From NCBI GenBank assembly GCA_028045305.1, contig JAOFTV010000010.1:1-64000 (forward strand): DNA of 64,000 nt, given 5' to 3'. Positions 35,036 to 43,153 of the stretch are shown piece by piece; the first letter of the stretch is position 1; each line of letters begins with the position of its first letter. The position numbers and the translations under genes are program-made. The notes below the pieces were generated by a model. That model was not told where the DNA came from, searched no databases, and worked only from the letters and a program-made list of their open reading frames with translations. Origin of the DNA: Opitutales bacterium (lineage in GTDB: Bacteria; Verrucomicrobiota; Verrucomicrobiia; Opitutales; Seribacteraceae).

Positions 35036-36472
35036 ATGAAAATTAAATTTCTCTTGTTATCCATTTTTGTGGGAAGCCTGGTTTTTGCTGCACCCCAAAA
35101 AATCAACATTTTATTTATCTCCGCTGACGATATGAATTGCGATCTGGGTGTTTACGGACACCCGCAGGTGAAAACTCCTAACCTCGACCGTCTGGCCAAG
35201 CGGGGTGTAGTTTTCGAACGAGCCTACTGCCAACAGTCTTTGTGTGGTCCCAGTCGGGCAAGTGTAATGACTGGTATGCGACCTGAAGAGATTGGAATTT
35301 TGAGTAACAAGAATGACTTGCGTGTAAAAAACCCCAATGTTGTCACTTTGGGACAGGCATATCGTCAGAATGGATATTTTTCCGCACGTGCTGGAAAGAT
35401 CTATCATTATGGCAACCCGTCCATGATTGGTAGTGATGGACATGATGATCCCCAAACCTGGGACGAAAGATACAATCCAATTGGGATCGACCGCTCTCAG
35501 CAGGAAAATATTACAAGGTATGGACGCGGGCGGGAAAAAGATAAAAACCTTGGGATCAGTATGGCATGGTGGGATCCCGTCAGCAAAGATGAGGATCATA
35601 CGGATGGAAAAGTGGCCTCAAAAATTATCGATTTAATCGAACAAAAAAAAGATGAACCATTCTTTTTAGCTGCTGGATTTTTTAATCCGCATTGCCCCTA
35701 TGTAGCTCCAAAAAAATATTTCGATTTGTATCCGCTTGAAGATATTGAAATGCAAGACCTCGACGAAGCTAAGCGAGACCTCGAAGATGTTCCCAAAATT
35801 GCTTTGAATCGCGACCTAAATCATTGGCCTTATTACTTTGCCGATATTTCGGTTGAACAAGCCCGGAAGTGTAAACAGGCCTACTTTGCGACTCAGTCCT
35901 TTGTGGATGCTCAGGTTGGTCGTTTACTTGATGCCCTCGAAGAAAACGACCTTTCAGACAGTACCATTATCGTCTTTTGGTCTGATCATGGTTACTTCCT
36001 TGGGGAGAAGGGATTGTGGTACAAGCGCAAAGCATTCGAACATTCTGTCCGGGTACCTCTCATTATTTCAGTTCCGGGAATGTCCATGGGTGAAAGATTT
36101 TCCAAACCAGTTGAGTTACTTGATCTTTATCCCACACTGATGGATCTTTGCGGGATTTCTATCCCCTCTACATTGTCTGGCAAATCTCTACGCCCGGTTC
36201 TTGAAAGTCCACAGAAGAACAAATGGAAAAAGCCGGCCGTTACCTTGGTTTGGTATGGTGAAAGTGCATGGGGATACACCCTTCGTAACGAGCGTTACCG
36301 CTACATCGAGTGGATGGAAGGAAAAGAAGGAAAGGAACTCTACGATCATTCAATGGACCCCGAAGAGGTAACCAACCTTGCAGGCAATTCAACATTTTCA
36401 GAGATCACTGCCTTGCTCTCAAAACAATTAGAATCTTATGTGCCTCAAGCACCCCACTTTCGGAATCCTTAA
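35036..36472 (+). CDS. Sulfatase of iduronate-2-sulfatase type
   Basis: The ATG at 35036 gives 478 residues with a signal peptide (MKIKFLLLSIFVGSLVFAAP); the frame extends further left into the previous gene and was trimmed. Motifs: metal-binding NILFISADDMNCDLGVYG, formylglycine site CGPSRASVMTG (Cys to be oxidised by a formylglycine-generating enzyme), GKIYHYGNP, FFLAAGFFNPHCPYVAPKKY and the second metal site FWSDHGYFLGEKGLWYK. The HGYFLGEKG motif and overall layout fit the S1_7-like iduronate-2-sulfatase group. It removes sulfate esters from an exported glycan. No formylglycine-generating enzyme is in this window. Confidence 0.92.
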   Translation: MKIKFLLLSIFVGSLVFAAPQKINILFISADDMNCDLGVYGHPQVKTPNLDRLAKRGVVFERAYCQQSLCGPSRASVMTGMRPEEIGILSNKNDLRVKNPNVVTLGQAYRQNGYFSARAGKIYHYGNPSMIGSDGHDDPQTWDERYNPIGIDRSQQENITRYGRGREKDKNLGISMAWWDPVSKDEDHTDGKVASKIIDLIEQKKDEPFFLAAGFFNPHCPYVAPKKYFDLYPLEDIEMQDLDEAKRDLEDVPKIALNRDLNHWPYYFADISVEQARKCKQAYFATQSFVDAQVGRLLDALEENDLSDSTIIVFWSDHGYFLGEKGLWYKRKAFEHSVRVPLIISVPGMSMGERFSKPVELLDLYPTLMDLCGISIPSTLSGKSLRPVLESPQKNKWKKPAVTLVWYGESAWGYTLRNERYRYIEWMEGKEGKELYDHSMDPEEVTNLAGNSTFSEITALLSKQLESYVPQAPHFRNP

Positions 36473-36494
36473 GTTCACACAAAGCATTTCCTAT

Positions 36495-37853
36495 ATGAAA
36501 ATATTATTTTATCTATCGCTGACCCTGATTAGTTTTTCTCTCTTTGCAAAAAAAGATGCTCCCAACTTCGTTATCTTTTTGACTGATGATATGGGCTGGG
36601 GGGACTTGGGTTGCTATGGACACCCGGAAATCAAGACCCCCAACTTGGATAAGTTTGCATCTCAGGGTACAAAGTTTACTGAGGCTTATTCCGCATGTGC
36701 CGTCTGTTCTCCTTCGCGTGCCGCAATCCTGACTGGTCGCACGCCATTCAGGAATGGGGTATGGCGCTGGGTTCCTTCCCAAAGTCCGATTCATCTTCGA
36801 GAGTCCGAAATTACCCTTCCTGAACTCCTTAAGAAAAAGGGATACGCTACCTGTCATGTGGGTAAATGGCATCTAAATGGTTATTTTAATCATGCAAAAC
36901 ATCCCCAGCCCGATGATCATGGGTTTGATCATTGGATGGCCACCCAGAATAACGCTCATCCTAATCACAAAAACCCCACAAATTTTGTTTTAAATGGAAA
37001 AGATATGGGCAGGTTGAATGGATACTCCGCCCCTCTGGTGGTCGAAGAGGGAATTCGCTGGCTCAAAGATATTAAGGAGCCAGGAAAGCCATTCTTTCTC
37101 AATGTCTGGACTCATGAACCTCACTTACCTATCGAGTCCTCTCCAGAGTTCATGAAGCCCTACCTACACCTCAAAGACGAAGGACTTCGACAGCATCACG
37201 GGAATATTACTCAAATCGATTATGCCTTTGGCAAGTTGATGGACGCACTGGACAAGATGGACTTAGTGGATGACACCTTTGTGTTTTTTACCTCAGATAA
37301 TGGACCCGAGGGCAGTGGTAACAAAGGAAGAACCCGAGGTTCAACTGGTGGGCTGCGAGAACGTAAACGATCTTCTCACGAGGGTGGTATTCGCGTTCCA
37401 GGAATTGCTCGTTGGCCGGGCAGGATTCCGGTCGGAGAAAATAAGGCTCCGATTATCGGTTCTGATCTGTTCTCTACTATCCTTGGAATCGTCGATATTC
37501 CATTACCCACGGATCGTACAATAGATGGTGCTGATTTCATGCCTCTCTTTTCTGGCGGGAAGATAGATAGAAAGGTTCCGATGTACTGGAGGAATCACCT
37601 TGCTGATCCCCAAGTACATGTGGCTCTTAGAAAGGGAGATTGGAAGGTTCTAGCCAATGTTCAATTGGACAAATTCCAATTATATAAGATCGATGAGGAC
37701 TGGCAGGAAAGGAACGACCTAGCCCAGTCGAAACCACAAAAGCTTGAAGAAATGAGTGCACTGCTGCTTTCCGTGCATAAACAGATTGAAGAAGAGGGAC
37801 CAATCGAATGGTGGAAAAATCAACCAATGAGTAAAAAGGTTAAAAAGAAGTAA
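36495..37853 (+). CDS. Sulfatase (arylsulfatase A / GalNAc-6-sulfatase-like)
   Basis: The ATG at 36495 gives 452 residues with a signal peptide (MKILFYLSLTLISFSLFAK). Motifs: NFVIFLTDDMGWGDLGCYG, formylglycine site CSPSRAAILTG, HVGKWHLNG, FLNVWTHEPHLPIE and FFTSDNGPEGSGN. It is a different subfamily from the upstream sulfatase, 22 bases away, so the pair probably acts on different positions of the same sulfated polymer. The gene ends 3 bases before the stop of the convergent WYL regulator. Confidence 0.92.
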   Translation: MKILFYLSLTLISFSLFAKKDAPNFVIFLTDDMGWGDLGCYGHPEIKTPNLDKFASQGTKFTEAYSACAVCSPSRAAILTGRTPFRNGVWRWVPSQSPIHLRESEITLPELLKKKGYATCHVGKWHLNGYFNHAKHPQPDDHGFDHWMATQNNAHPNHKNPTNFVLNGKDMGRLNGYSAPLVVEEGIRWLKDIKEPGKPFFLNVWTHEPHLPIESSPEFMKPYLHLKDEGLRQHHGNITQIDYAFGKLMDALDKMDLVDDTFVFFTSDNGPEGSGNKGRTRGSTGGLRERKRSSHEGGIRVPGIARWPGRIPVGENKAPIIGSDLFSTILGIVDIPLPTDRTIDGADFMPLFSGGKIDRKVPMYWRNHLADPQVHVALRKGDWKVLANVQLDKFQLYKIDEDWQERNDLAQSKPQKLEEMSALLLSVHKQIEEEGPIEWWKNQPMSKKVKKK

Positions 37854-37856
37854 GCC

Positions 37857-38837
37857 TTACTTATACTGCCTGCTCGCCTGAGCAAGGTCCTTGCCTATTT
37901 CAGTAACAAGTTTTTTAGGACTTATGGCCTTCGCGTGGATCCCCCATGACAATATCCATGATTTAATCTCCACTAGGTCACACACCGTAATTTCAAAATC
38001 CACTCCTCCGTCACCCCGCTCTTTTACAACCTGACTTTTATTCCATATTTTTTCACGAATAAAGGGTGCAGCCACTTGGTCAAAAACCACTTTTACCTTA
38101 AACTGTTGTTTCCCGAAGAATGCCCCAAAGGCATGCTCTCTTGCCGCAGTTAGATCAAATGGTTTAAAGGCTGGATACTCCTTTCCCACTTTGATCTTAC
38201 TTCCCATGCGTGCCAAGTGGTAACACCCCACATTATCCGATTTTGCAGAGGATGCGAGTAGGTACCAGTTTCCTCCATGGTTGAATAAATGTCGGGGGCG
38301 TAAAGTTCGTTTTCCTTGTTGGCCCGAGCTGGCTGCCCGGTATTGAACTTCGATTTCCCGGCTATCGCGACAAGCCTTTCCCAATAACTCCAGAGTTTCA
38401 TAAGTTGCCGTGCTTACTCCATTGGACAGGTAGGAAACATAGCGGTGCATATTTTCCATATTGCTAAGATCGAGAGGTGCGAGGTGAGCGAGTAATTTTT
38501 TGAAAAAACTAACGAGAGGATCTTCGAATGCACTCCCCTGATATTGTTCGATTGAAGAACGGGCGACGAGAAGTGCGAAGACCTCCTGCCTACTTAGCTT
38601 CATCGCCGGCATATCGATAACCGCTTCGGTATAGCGGTATCCCTTATACTCTCTTGAGTATTCAATAGGCAGGTTCATATCCTTCTTCATAAAGGCGATA
38701 TCGCGTTGAATCGTCTTGGTGGATACACCAAACCTTTTGGATAAGGAGGGGAGTCCGGGCGCCCGTTCCTTGTTTAGAAATTCGTGAATTCCTAACATCC
38801 GGTGTAGCGCTTTGTAAGTGGTTTCTTCGGTATCCAT
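37857..38837 (-). CDS. WYL-domain transcriptional regulator (YafY-like)
   Basis: A 326-residue regulator with an N-terminal winged helix (PGLPSLSKRFGVSTKTIQRD) and a WYL domain at about 145-235 containing NWYLLASS with the name-giving Trp-Tyr-Leu. A WCX-like C-terminal part follows (KVVFDQVAAPFIREKIWNKS). WYL proteins sense nucleotides, DNA ends or small ligands and usually autoregulate. Transcribed divergently from a small unknown gene, with a nested inverted repeat in the shared promoter region. Confidence 0.88.
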   Translation of the reverse strand: MDTEETTYKALHRMLGIHEFLNKERAPGLPSLSKRFGVSTKTIQRDIAFMKKDMNLPIEYSREYKGYRYTEAVIDMPAMKLSRQEVFALLVARSSIEQYQGSAFEDPLVSFFKKLLAHLAPLDLSNMENMHRYVSYLSNGVSTATYETLELLGKACRDSREIEVQYRAASSGQQGKRTLRPRHLFNHGGNWYLLASSAKSDNVGCYHLARMGSKIKVGKEYPAFKPFDLTAAREHAFGAFFGKQQFKVKVVFDQVAAPFIREKIWNKSQVVKERGDGGVDFEITVCDLVEIKSWILSWGIHAKAISPKKLVTEIGKDLAQASRQYK

Positions 38838-38840
38838 GCA

Positions 38841-38885
38841 AAGGATTAAATTCTATATGGACACCATACGTCCACTTTAATCCTT
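38841..38885. promoter_or_regulatory. Nested inverted repeat in the WYL regulator promoter region
   Basis: AAGGATTAAA (38,841-38,850) is the exact reverse complement of TTTAATCCTT (38,876-38,885), and inside it GGAC (38,859-38,862) pairs with GTCC (38,870-38,873). The element fills the 63-base gap between the divergent WYL gene and the small gene, so it is a good candidate for an autoregulatory operator. A 10-bp outer stem would also fold in RNA. Confidence 0.55.
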
Positions 38886-38900
38886 ATTATATGAGGACCT

Positions 38901-39158
38901 ATGAAAATTATCCAAACTCCCCAAGCCCGATCCGTAGATATTAAAAAGCCAGAAGGTGATGCCCGTTCAATGGCAGATATCTCTTGTAGTTTGATTGATG
39001 ATTTATTGGTCCAACCCCTTCATTCGACGGGTCGCTTATCCGATAATGATTTGTCAACTGTGTCACAACTCAAAGCAGTCATCTGTATGCTGGGTGAACA
39101 GGCCGGAGTCCTTGAAGATATGATCCTCGGGAAAGCCCATGAGGATGGATCAAATTAA
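38901..39158 (+). CDS. Small hypothetical protein divergent from WYL regulator
   Basis: An 85-residue soluble protein with no signal or membrane segment. It is mostly helical from residue 30 on (SCSLIDDLLVQPLHS, LSTVSQLKAVICMLGEQAGV). A weak Shine-Dalgarno (GAGGA, 38,893-38,897) precedes the ATG. It shares the operator region with the WYL gene and is probably its target. I do not recognise the family. Confidence 0.55.
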   Translation: MKIIQTPQARSVDIKKPEGDARSMADISCSLIDDLLVQPLHSTGRLSDNDLSTVSQLKAVICMLGEQAGVLEDMILGKAHEDGSN

Positions 39159-39202
39159 ATAATTTGAACAAATCCTAAACCACCAGTCTCAGCCGAGATC
39201 AA

Positions 39203-39313
39203 ATGTCCTATGACCCTTTGATCACCGATTTGGATGGAGATGGTAATAACGACATTCTTGTAGCCGGACAATACAGCGAAAAGGTCGTATGGTTCGAGAA
39301 TCCCAAAAATTAA
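39203..39313 (+). pseudogene. Remnant of a VCBS/FG-GAP repeat protein
   Basis: A 36-residue frame reads DPLITDLDGDGNNDILVAGQ ... VVWFENPKN-stop, the typical calcium-binding FG-GAP/VCBS blade (DxDGDGxxDI...WFEN). Nothing upstream continues the repeat: an in-frame stop lies nine codons before the ATG. It is the tail of a deleted beta-propeller protein. It overlaps the stop of the convergent gene by 4 bases. Confidence 0.65.
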
Positions 39314-40755
39314 TCTTTTACCAGCTCGTTGAGTGTGTAGTAGGCGACAGGGTTTCGTAAAGTTCTTCCATCTACATCTTGTATTTGAGGAAGGTTAAAC
39401 TGGTAAATCTTGCTTTCTTCCAAGTTCGGAATCATTACCCGAATGGTGCTTCCGTCCAATGATTGCTCCACCCTCGTCGGTACGATTTTTTGGATATCAG
39501 TTTTGGGGTATCCGTAATTCGGTCCGTAAGGGTAATGGTAGCTTTGGACACCAAAGTTTTTGGGATCGAGTTTGATGGATTGGTTAATCGGTTGGGTGAG
39601 GTGAAAAAGAAACCCATCGGTTTGCAACTCGATCCGGTGGATTTCAAAAGGGGGTATTCCTGAGTAGGCGATCTTCTGGAGGCCGGAACCTGGCTTCCCC
39701 CTTGCCCAGTTTCCTTTACCCACCCGTCCGATGATCAATTCGTCCGCCGGGGAAAAGGCAAGCCGACAAATCCCAGCCTTCAATCCTTCGGCATGGTAAA
39801 AGGAAAAGCAGGCCCCCTGATACTGCCCGTTCACCTTTTCCAAGGCCACACGGATGATTCTGGGATGCACGATATCCCCAATAAACATCTGCCCTGCAAA
39901 CGGGCCGAACTTTCCGCCCGTGGTATCCCAGGCTGGAGAGCCTGGTGAATTGGCCAGTTCACCATGGGGGAAATGAACCGCGGGGGGCTTTCTCATTTTT
40001 TCGAGCAGATCGATGGGAGCGGATTTGGGATCTTGGGAATACGGAAAATTCTGATCCCATCGCAGGGCAGCGGGATGCCCATAGAAATAGCCCTCCTCCA
40101 AGTGGTGGAGCATGGAGGTGGCTACCCAGTCCCCTTGGTTATCCGCCGCAAAGAGTTCACCCTGTGGACTTTTCCCAATCCCATTGGCGGTGCGCAACCC
40201 GCTCGACCATGGCCTGAACTCTCCGCTTGGGGTAATTCGGTAGGACCACATACGGTAGGGGATGGGAGAAAATCCATTGGCACTTGCGGGTGAGCCATCG
40301 GGCTTACTCAGTCCCGAGCAGGACAGAATGCCATGGAGACTGCCCGCAATCTTTCCTTCTACCAGTCCGTAGTTGTATTGATGAAAATTTGCTTCCATCG
40401 CAATCTGATCGCAGATCGTTTCGTAACGATCCGCCGTGCCATCTCCATCTTCATCCACCAACCGGGTTACTTCCGGGCGTTGACTGACTACGGCGAAACC
40501 AGGTCCGGCAAGCAGACCCATCGGTTCGTGCAATCCATGGGCAAACCTTTGCCAGTCTCCGTTCTTTTGGGCCCATACATCCCCCCGTCGGGTACAGATG
40601 TAAAGAGTGCCATCATCCGAATAATCCAACCCCGTAACTTCACACACTACGCCTGGAGGAGTGGGATAGGGTTGAACCGAGTAAGAGGGATCCGCCCATA
40701 GGCAAAAGCCGGATGAAATGATCTTGATGATCAACAGCAGGGACCCGTTCCTCAT
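39310..40755 (-). CDS. Exported beta-propeller protein (sugar/sorbosone dehydrogenase-like)
   Basis: A 481-residue protein with a signal peptide (residues 1-22) and a six-bladed propeller like PQQ-dependent glucose/sorbosone dehydrogenases. Visible blades include VTGLDYSDDGTLYICTRRGD, VSQRPEVTRLVDEDGDGTAD, GLRTANGIGKSPQGELFAAD, GQMFIGDIVHPRIIRVAL and AFSPADELIIGRVG. The same region is found inside the 918-residue protein at 54,755. Its start overlaps the cytochrome c gene stop by 4 bases, so electrons from oxidation could pass to that haem. PQQ use and substrate are not established. Confidence 0.8.
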   Translation of the reverse strand: MRNGSLLLIIKIISSGFCLWADPSYSVQPYPTPPGVVCEVTGLDYSDDGTLYICTRRGDVWAQKNGDWQRFAHGLHEPMGLLAGPGFAVVSQRPEVTRLVDEDGDGTADRYETICDQIAMEANFHQYNYGLVEGKIAGSLHGILSCSGLSKPDGSPASANGFSPIPYRMWSYRITPSGEFRPWSSGLRTANGIGKSPQGELFAADNQGDWVATSMLHHLEEGYFYGHPAALRWDQNFPYSQDPKSAPIDLLEKMRKPPAVHFPHGELANSPGSPAWDTTGGKFGPFAGQMFIGDIVHPRIIRVALEKVNGQYQGACFSFYHAEGLKAGICRLAFSPADELIIGRVGKGNWARGKPGSGLQKIAYSGIPPFEIHRIELQTDGFLFHLTQPINQSIKLDPKNFGVQSYHYPYGPNYGYPKTDIQKIVPTRVEQSLDGSTIRVMIPNLEESKIYQFNLPQIQDVDGRTLRNPVAYYTLNELVKD

Positions 40756-41750
40756 TGCTTCACTTGTGCCCGGAAGGAAAAACTTTTCAGGTTATCCGCT
40801 TTTACAGCCCAAATGCCATCTCTCTCTTGCGCTTCATCGGAGGACCAAATGGACGAGCTTTTTCCTGGGTGAAAATAGATAGGTTCTTCTGCATCGGAAA
40901 TCTTAAAGGACAGCACGATCGTTCGGTTATCTGCATCAAATCCAATCGTTTCTTCCACGTTTTTGCCATTGATTTGGTAAAGAAAGCTAGGGAGTTCTCC
41001 CTCCGTACGATATCCAAGAAATTTTACCTCAGGGTTTTGCTTACTCCCGATTCGAAGGGGGAAGCTCGCAGGTGCCTCAAAGATTTTGGTCCCCATCAAT
41101 TTCGAATACCAACCACCATGCCCAGTCCAAGACTTCTCAAAATCAAGAAACCCACCTTTCCAAAAATAGAGAAGTTTACAAAGTTTTGCATCAAAGGCGT
41201 AGGATATATCCCCGGGCAAACCCACCGCGATTGCCCGTGAAGATGCTCCGGGTAGATAGGTGCGATAGACGATCGGTTCATCCTGCACTTCCACCACCGT
41301 GCCCCTACGATTCTCCGGCAGTGAATACTTTGCCTTCAACGGCGGATCCGTAGATAGAACCGTATTTGACTCCTGAGTTACAAGTTCCTCTTTCTGCCAA
41401 CTTTCCAGATGGGGAGAATCTTTAATAGTAAGTGCCCAATTCGTTAGTAATTGCAGATTCTGTTCACTCACATGGCTTTGTGGGGGCATCACATTGTTTC
41501 CCCACTTTCCTTTAGCCCCATCCTTTAAGCTATGTAGAACCGTTAATACACCGTTCGGGTCATAAGCGTATTTTTCAGAAACGGCCAGCATGGAAGGGCC
41601 AATGTGATCCAGGGTCATACGATGGCAGGCAATACATCCACTCGCTTTGTACAAGGCTTTCTCGGTAGGCTCATTTCCATTTGATTTAGATGCAAAAAGC
41701 GGGCACGCGAACGAACCAACCATACCAAATAAAAAAATAAAACGAAGCAT
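40752..41750 (-). CDS. Exported cytochrome c with DUF6797-like domain
   Basis: The ATG at 41750 gives 332 residues with a signal peptide (MLRFIFLFGMVGSFACPLF). A longer frame overlaps the neighbouring gene and has no signal. A class I cytochrome c domain follows (CIACH haem site at about residues 40-44, distal Met in VMPPQSHVSE). The C-terminal half resembles the DUF6797 domain (VGLPGDISYAFDAKLCKLLY, WYSKLMGTKIF) also present at the N-terminus of the 54,755 protein. It probably shuttles electrons from the adjacent propeller dehydrogenase. Confidence 0.78.
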   Translation of the reverse strand: MLRFIFLFGMVGSFACPLFASKSNGNEPTEKALYKASGCIACHRMTLDHIGPSMLAVSEKYAYDPNGVLTVLHSLKDGAKGKWGNNVMPPQSHVSEQNLQLLTNWALTIKDSPHLESWQKEELVTQESNTVLSTDPPLKAKYSLPENRRGTVVEVQDEPIVYRTYLPGASSRAIAVGLPGDISYAFDAKLCKLLYFWKGGFLDFEKSWTGHGGWYSKLMGTKIFEAPASFPLRIGSKQNPEVKFLGYRTEGELPSFLYQINGKNVEETIGFDADNRTIVLSFKISDAEEPIYFHPGKSSSIWSSDEAQERDGIWAVKADNLKSFSFRAQVKQ

Positions 41751-41839
41751 TACTATTTCGAAAAGAAGTGGATCATGGAAAGGCTTATTCAATTCGAAAC
41801 GATAAGATGAGCAACTTTGTAAGCTGCCCAACCTGTTTG

Positions 41840-43108
41840 CTATGAAAGGTCGTACTGTGGAATCTTCATCCACTCCCCATCCTTCAGCGCGGACTTATGA
41901 GCAATCACACCTGCCATGGTCATATTCAGTGCATCCCCAATATTTACGGTTGGTTCTCGGTCGAGCAGGATGGAGGTAATGAAGTCATTGGTTAATTGTC
42001 CATGCGATCCTCCGTGCCCGCCAGCTCCAACTCCGGGAGGGAGGGCAGGGCGTGCACCATTTATACTGGGGTTGTGGGGTTTTTGCCCGTAGACCCGGCC
42101 CTTTTCACCGTGAGCATTCTTCATGTCCCAACTCACCGCCATGCGTGAGATACCGCCCTCGCTTGTTTTGAACATACCCACCTCAGTGCCAAATGGATTC
42201 TTCCATTGGTTTTCCTTGTGCTCATTGTACAAACCAGGTGTGCCCAGGCATGATACTTCAGTAAACCGTTCACCAGTGATGGATACATAATAGGCATTGG
42301 AGTGGGTCGGATACCACATGGGGGGAAGGCCACGACGCCAACCATTCACATCAATCTTACCATTTTTAGGGTTATAACCTGAGAGTCCGTTTGGTCCAAA
42401 ATCATGATAATATTCTCCTTCGGAATAAATAATTTTTCCGAGTGCACCTGCTTGGTACTGAGTTCGCTTATCCCAGAGGTCAGAATGGAAGGTGGAGGTC
42501 TCGTTCATGGCATATTTTAAACCACTCTTCTTGACCGCCTCAAAGAGTTCCTCGGCTTCTTCTTCTGCCTGAAACCCAAAAACCGCAGGTACCGCAGAGC
42601 ATACATGTTTTCCATGGTTTAATCCCATGACCGCGAGCTTTGCATGGGTGGGGGCATCCGTGGCGATATAAACCGCTTCGATCTCTTTATCCTGCTGAAT
42701 CATTTCCTCACAGGATGGATAAGTCTTCTTGGCTCCAACTGCCCGGGCGAGACCGGCACACCTGTCTGGATCAAGATCGGTCGCGGCCACCACTTCCACA
42801 TTGGGATGATTTTGATAAAAGAATGCACCACCGAACCGGCAAAGCCCATACCCTGCGATGCCCACCTTTACTTTACGGTTAGGTAGATCTTTCCAGCCTT
42901 TTGAAGCGTTTGGGTCTTCCTTTATTTTTTCAAAACCTGGGATAATGTTTCCATCGGCATCGCGGGGTGCTTCTGCACCCATTGACTTGCCAGCTAATCC
43001 AAGCAAGGCACCTGCACCACCAATCCCTTGAATGAACCCTCGCCTGGATAGACTAGTCATTTTCTTTGAGCCTTCCACTTCTAGTGTGCCATCTTTTTCG
43101 TTTTTCAT
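41840..43108 (-). CDS. Tat-exported Gfo/Idh/MocA-family oxidoreductase
   Basis: A 422-residue protein with a twin-arginine signal (SLSRRGFIQGIGGAGALLGL) and a Rossmann NAD(P) fold (KVGIAGYGLCRFGGAFFYQ, VVAATDLDPDRCAGLARAVG). The catalytic Lys-Pro-like segment is altered to HGKHVCSAVPAVFG. The C-terminal substrate domain has SEGEYYHDFG. Exported Gfo/Idh/MocA proteins with a tightly bound NAD are common in PVC bacteria. Their sugar substrates vary. The change at the usual EKP motif suggests an atypical reaction or a binding role. The start could be residue 17, just before the RR motif. Confidence 0.85.
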   Translation of the reverse strand: MKNEKDGTLEVEGSKKMTSLSRRGFIQGIGGAGALLGLAGKSMGAEAPRDADGNIIPGFEKIKEDPNASKGWKDLPNRKVKVGIAGYGLCRFGGAFFYQNHPNVEVVAATDLDPDRCAGLARAVGAKKTYPSCEEMIQQDKEIEAVYIATDAPTHAKLAVMGLNHGKHVCSAVPAVFGFQAEEEAEELFEAVKKSGLKYAMNETSTFHSDLWDKRTQYQAGALGKIIYSEGEYYHDFGPNGLSGYNPKNGKIDVNGWRRGLPPMWYPTHSNAYYVSITGERFTEVSCLGTPGLYNEHKENQWKNPFGTEVGMFKTSEGGISRMAVSWDMKNAHGEKGRVYGQKPHNPSINGARPALPPGVGAGGHGGSHGQLTNDFITSILLDREPTVNIGDALNMTMAGVIAHKSALKDGEWMKIPQYDLS

Positions 43109-43153
43109 GTTAATTTTCTTTCAGTATTTAGAGTTAAAACTTGTTGAAGATTA

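Noticed and set aside
41751-41873. Longer start for the cytochrome c protein
   Set aside because: It overlaps the neighbouring gene and removes the N-terminal signal; the ATG at 41,750 is preferred.
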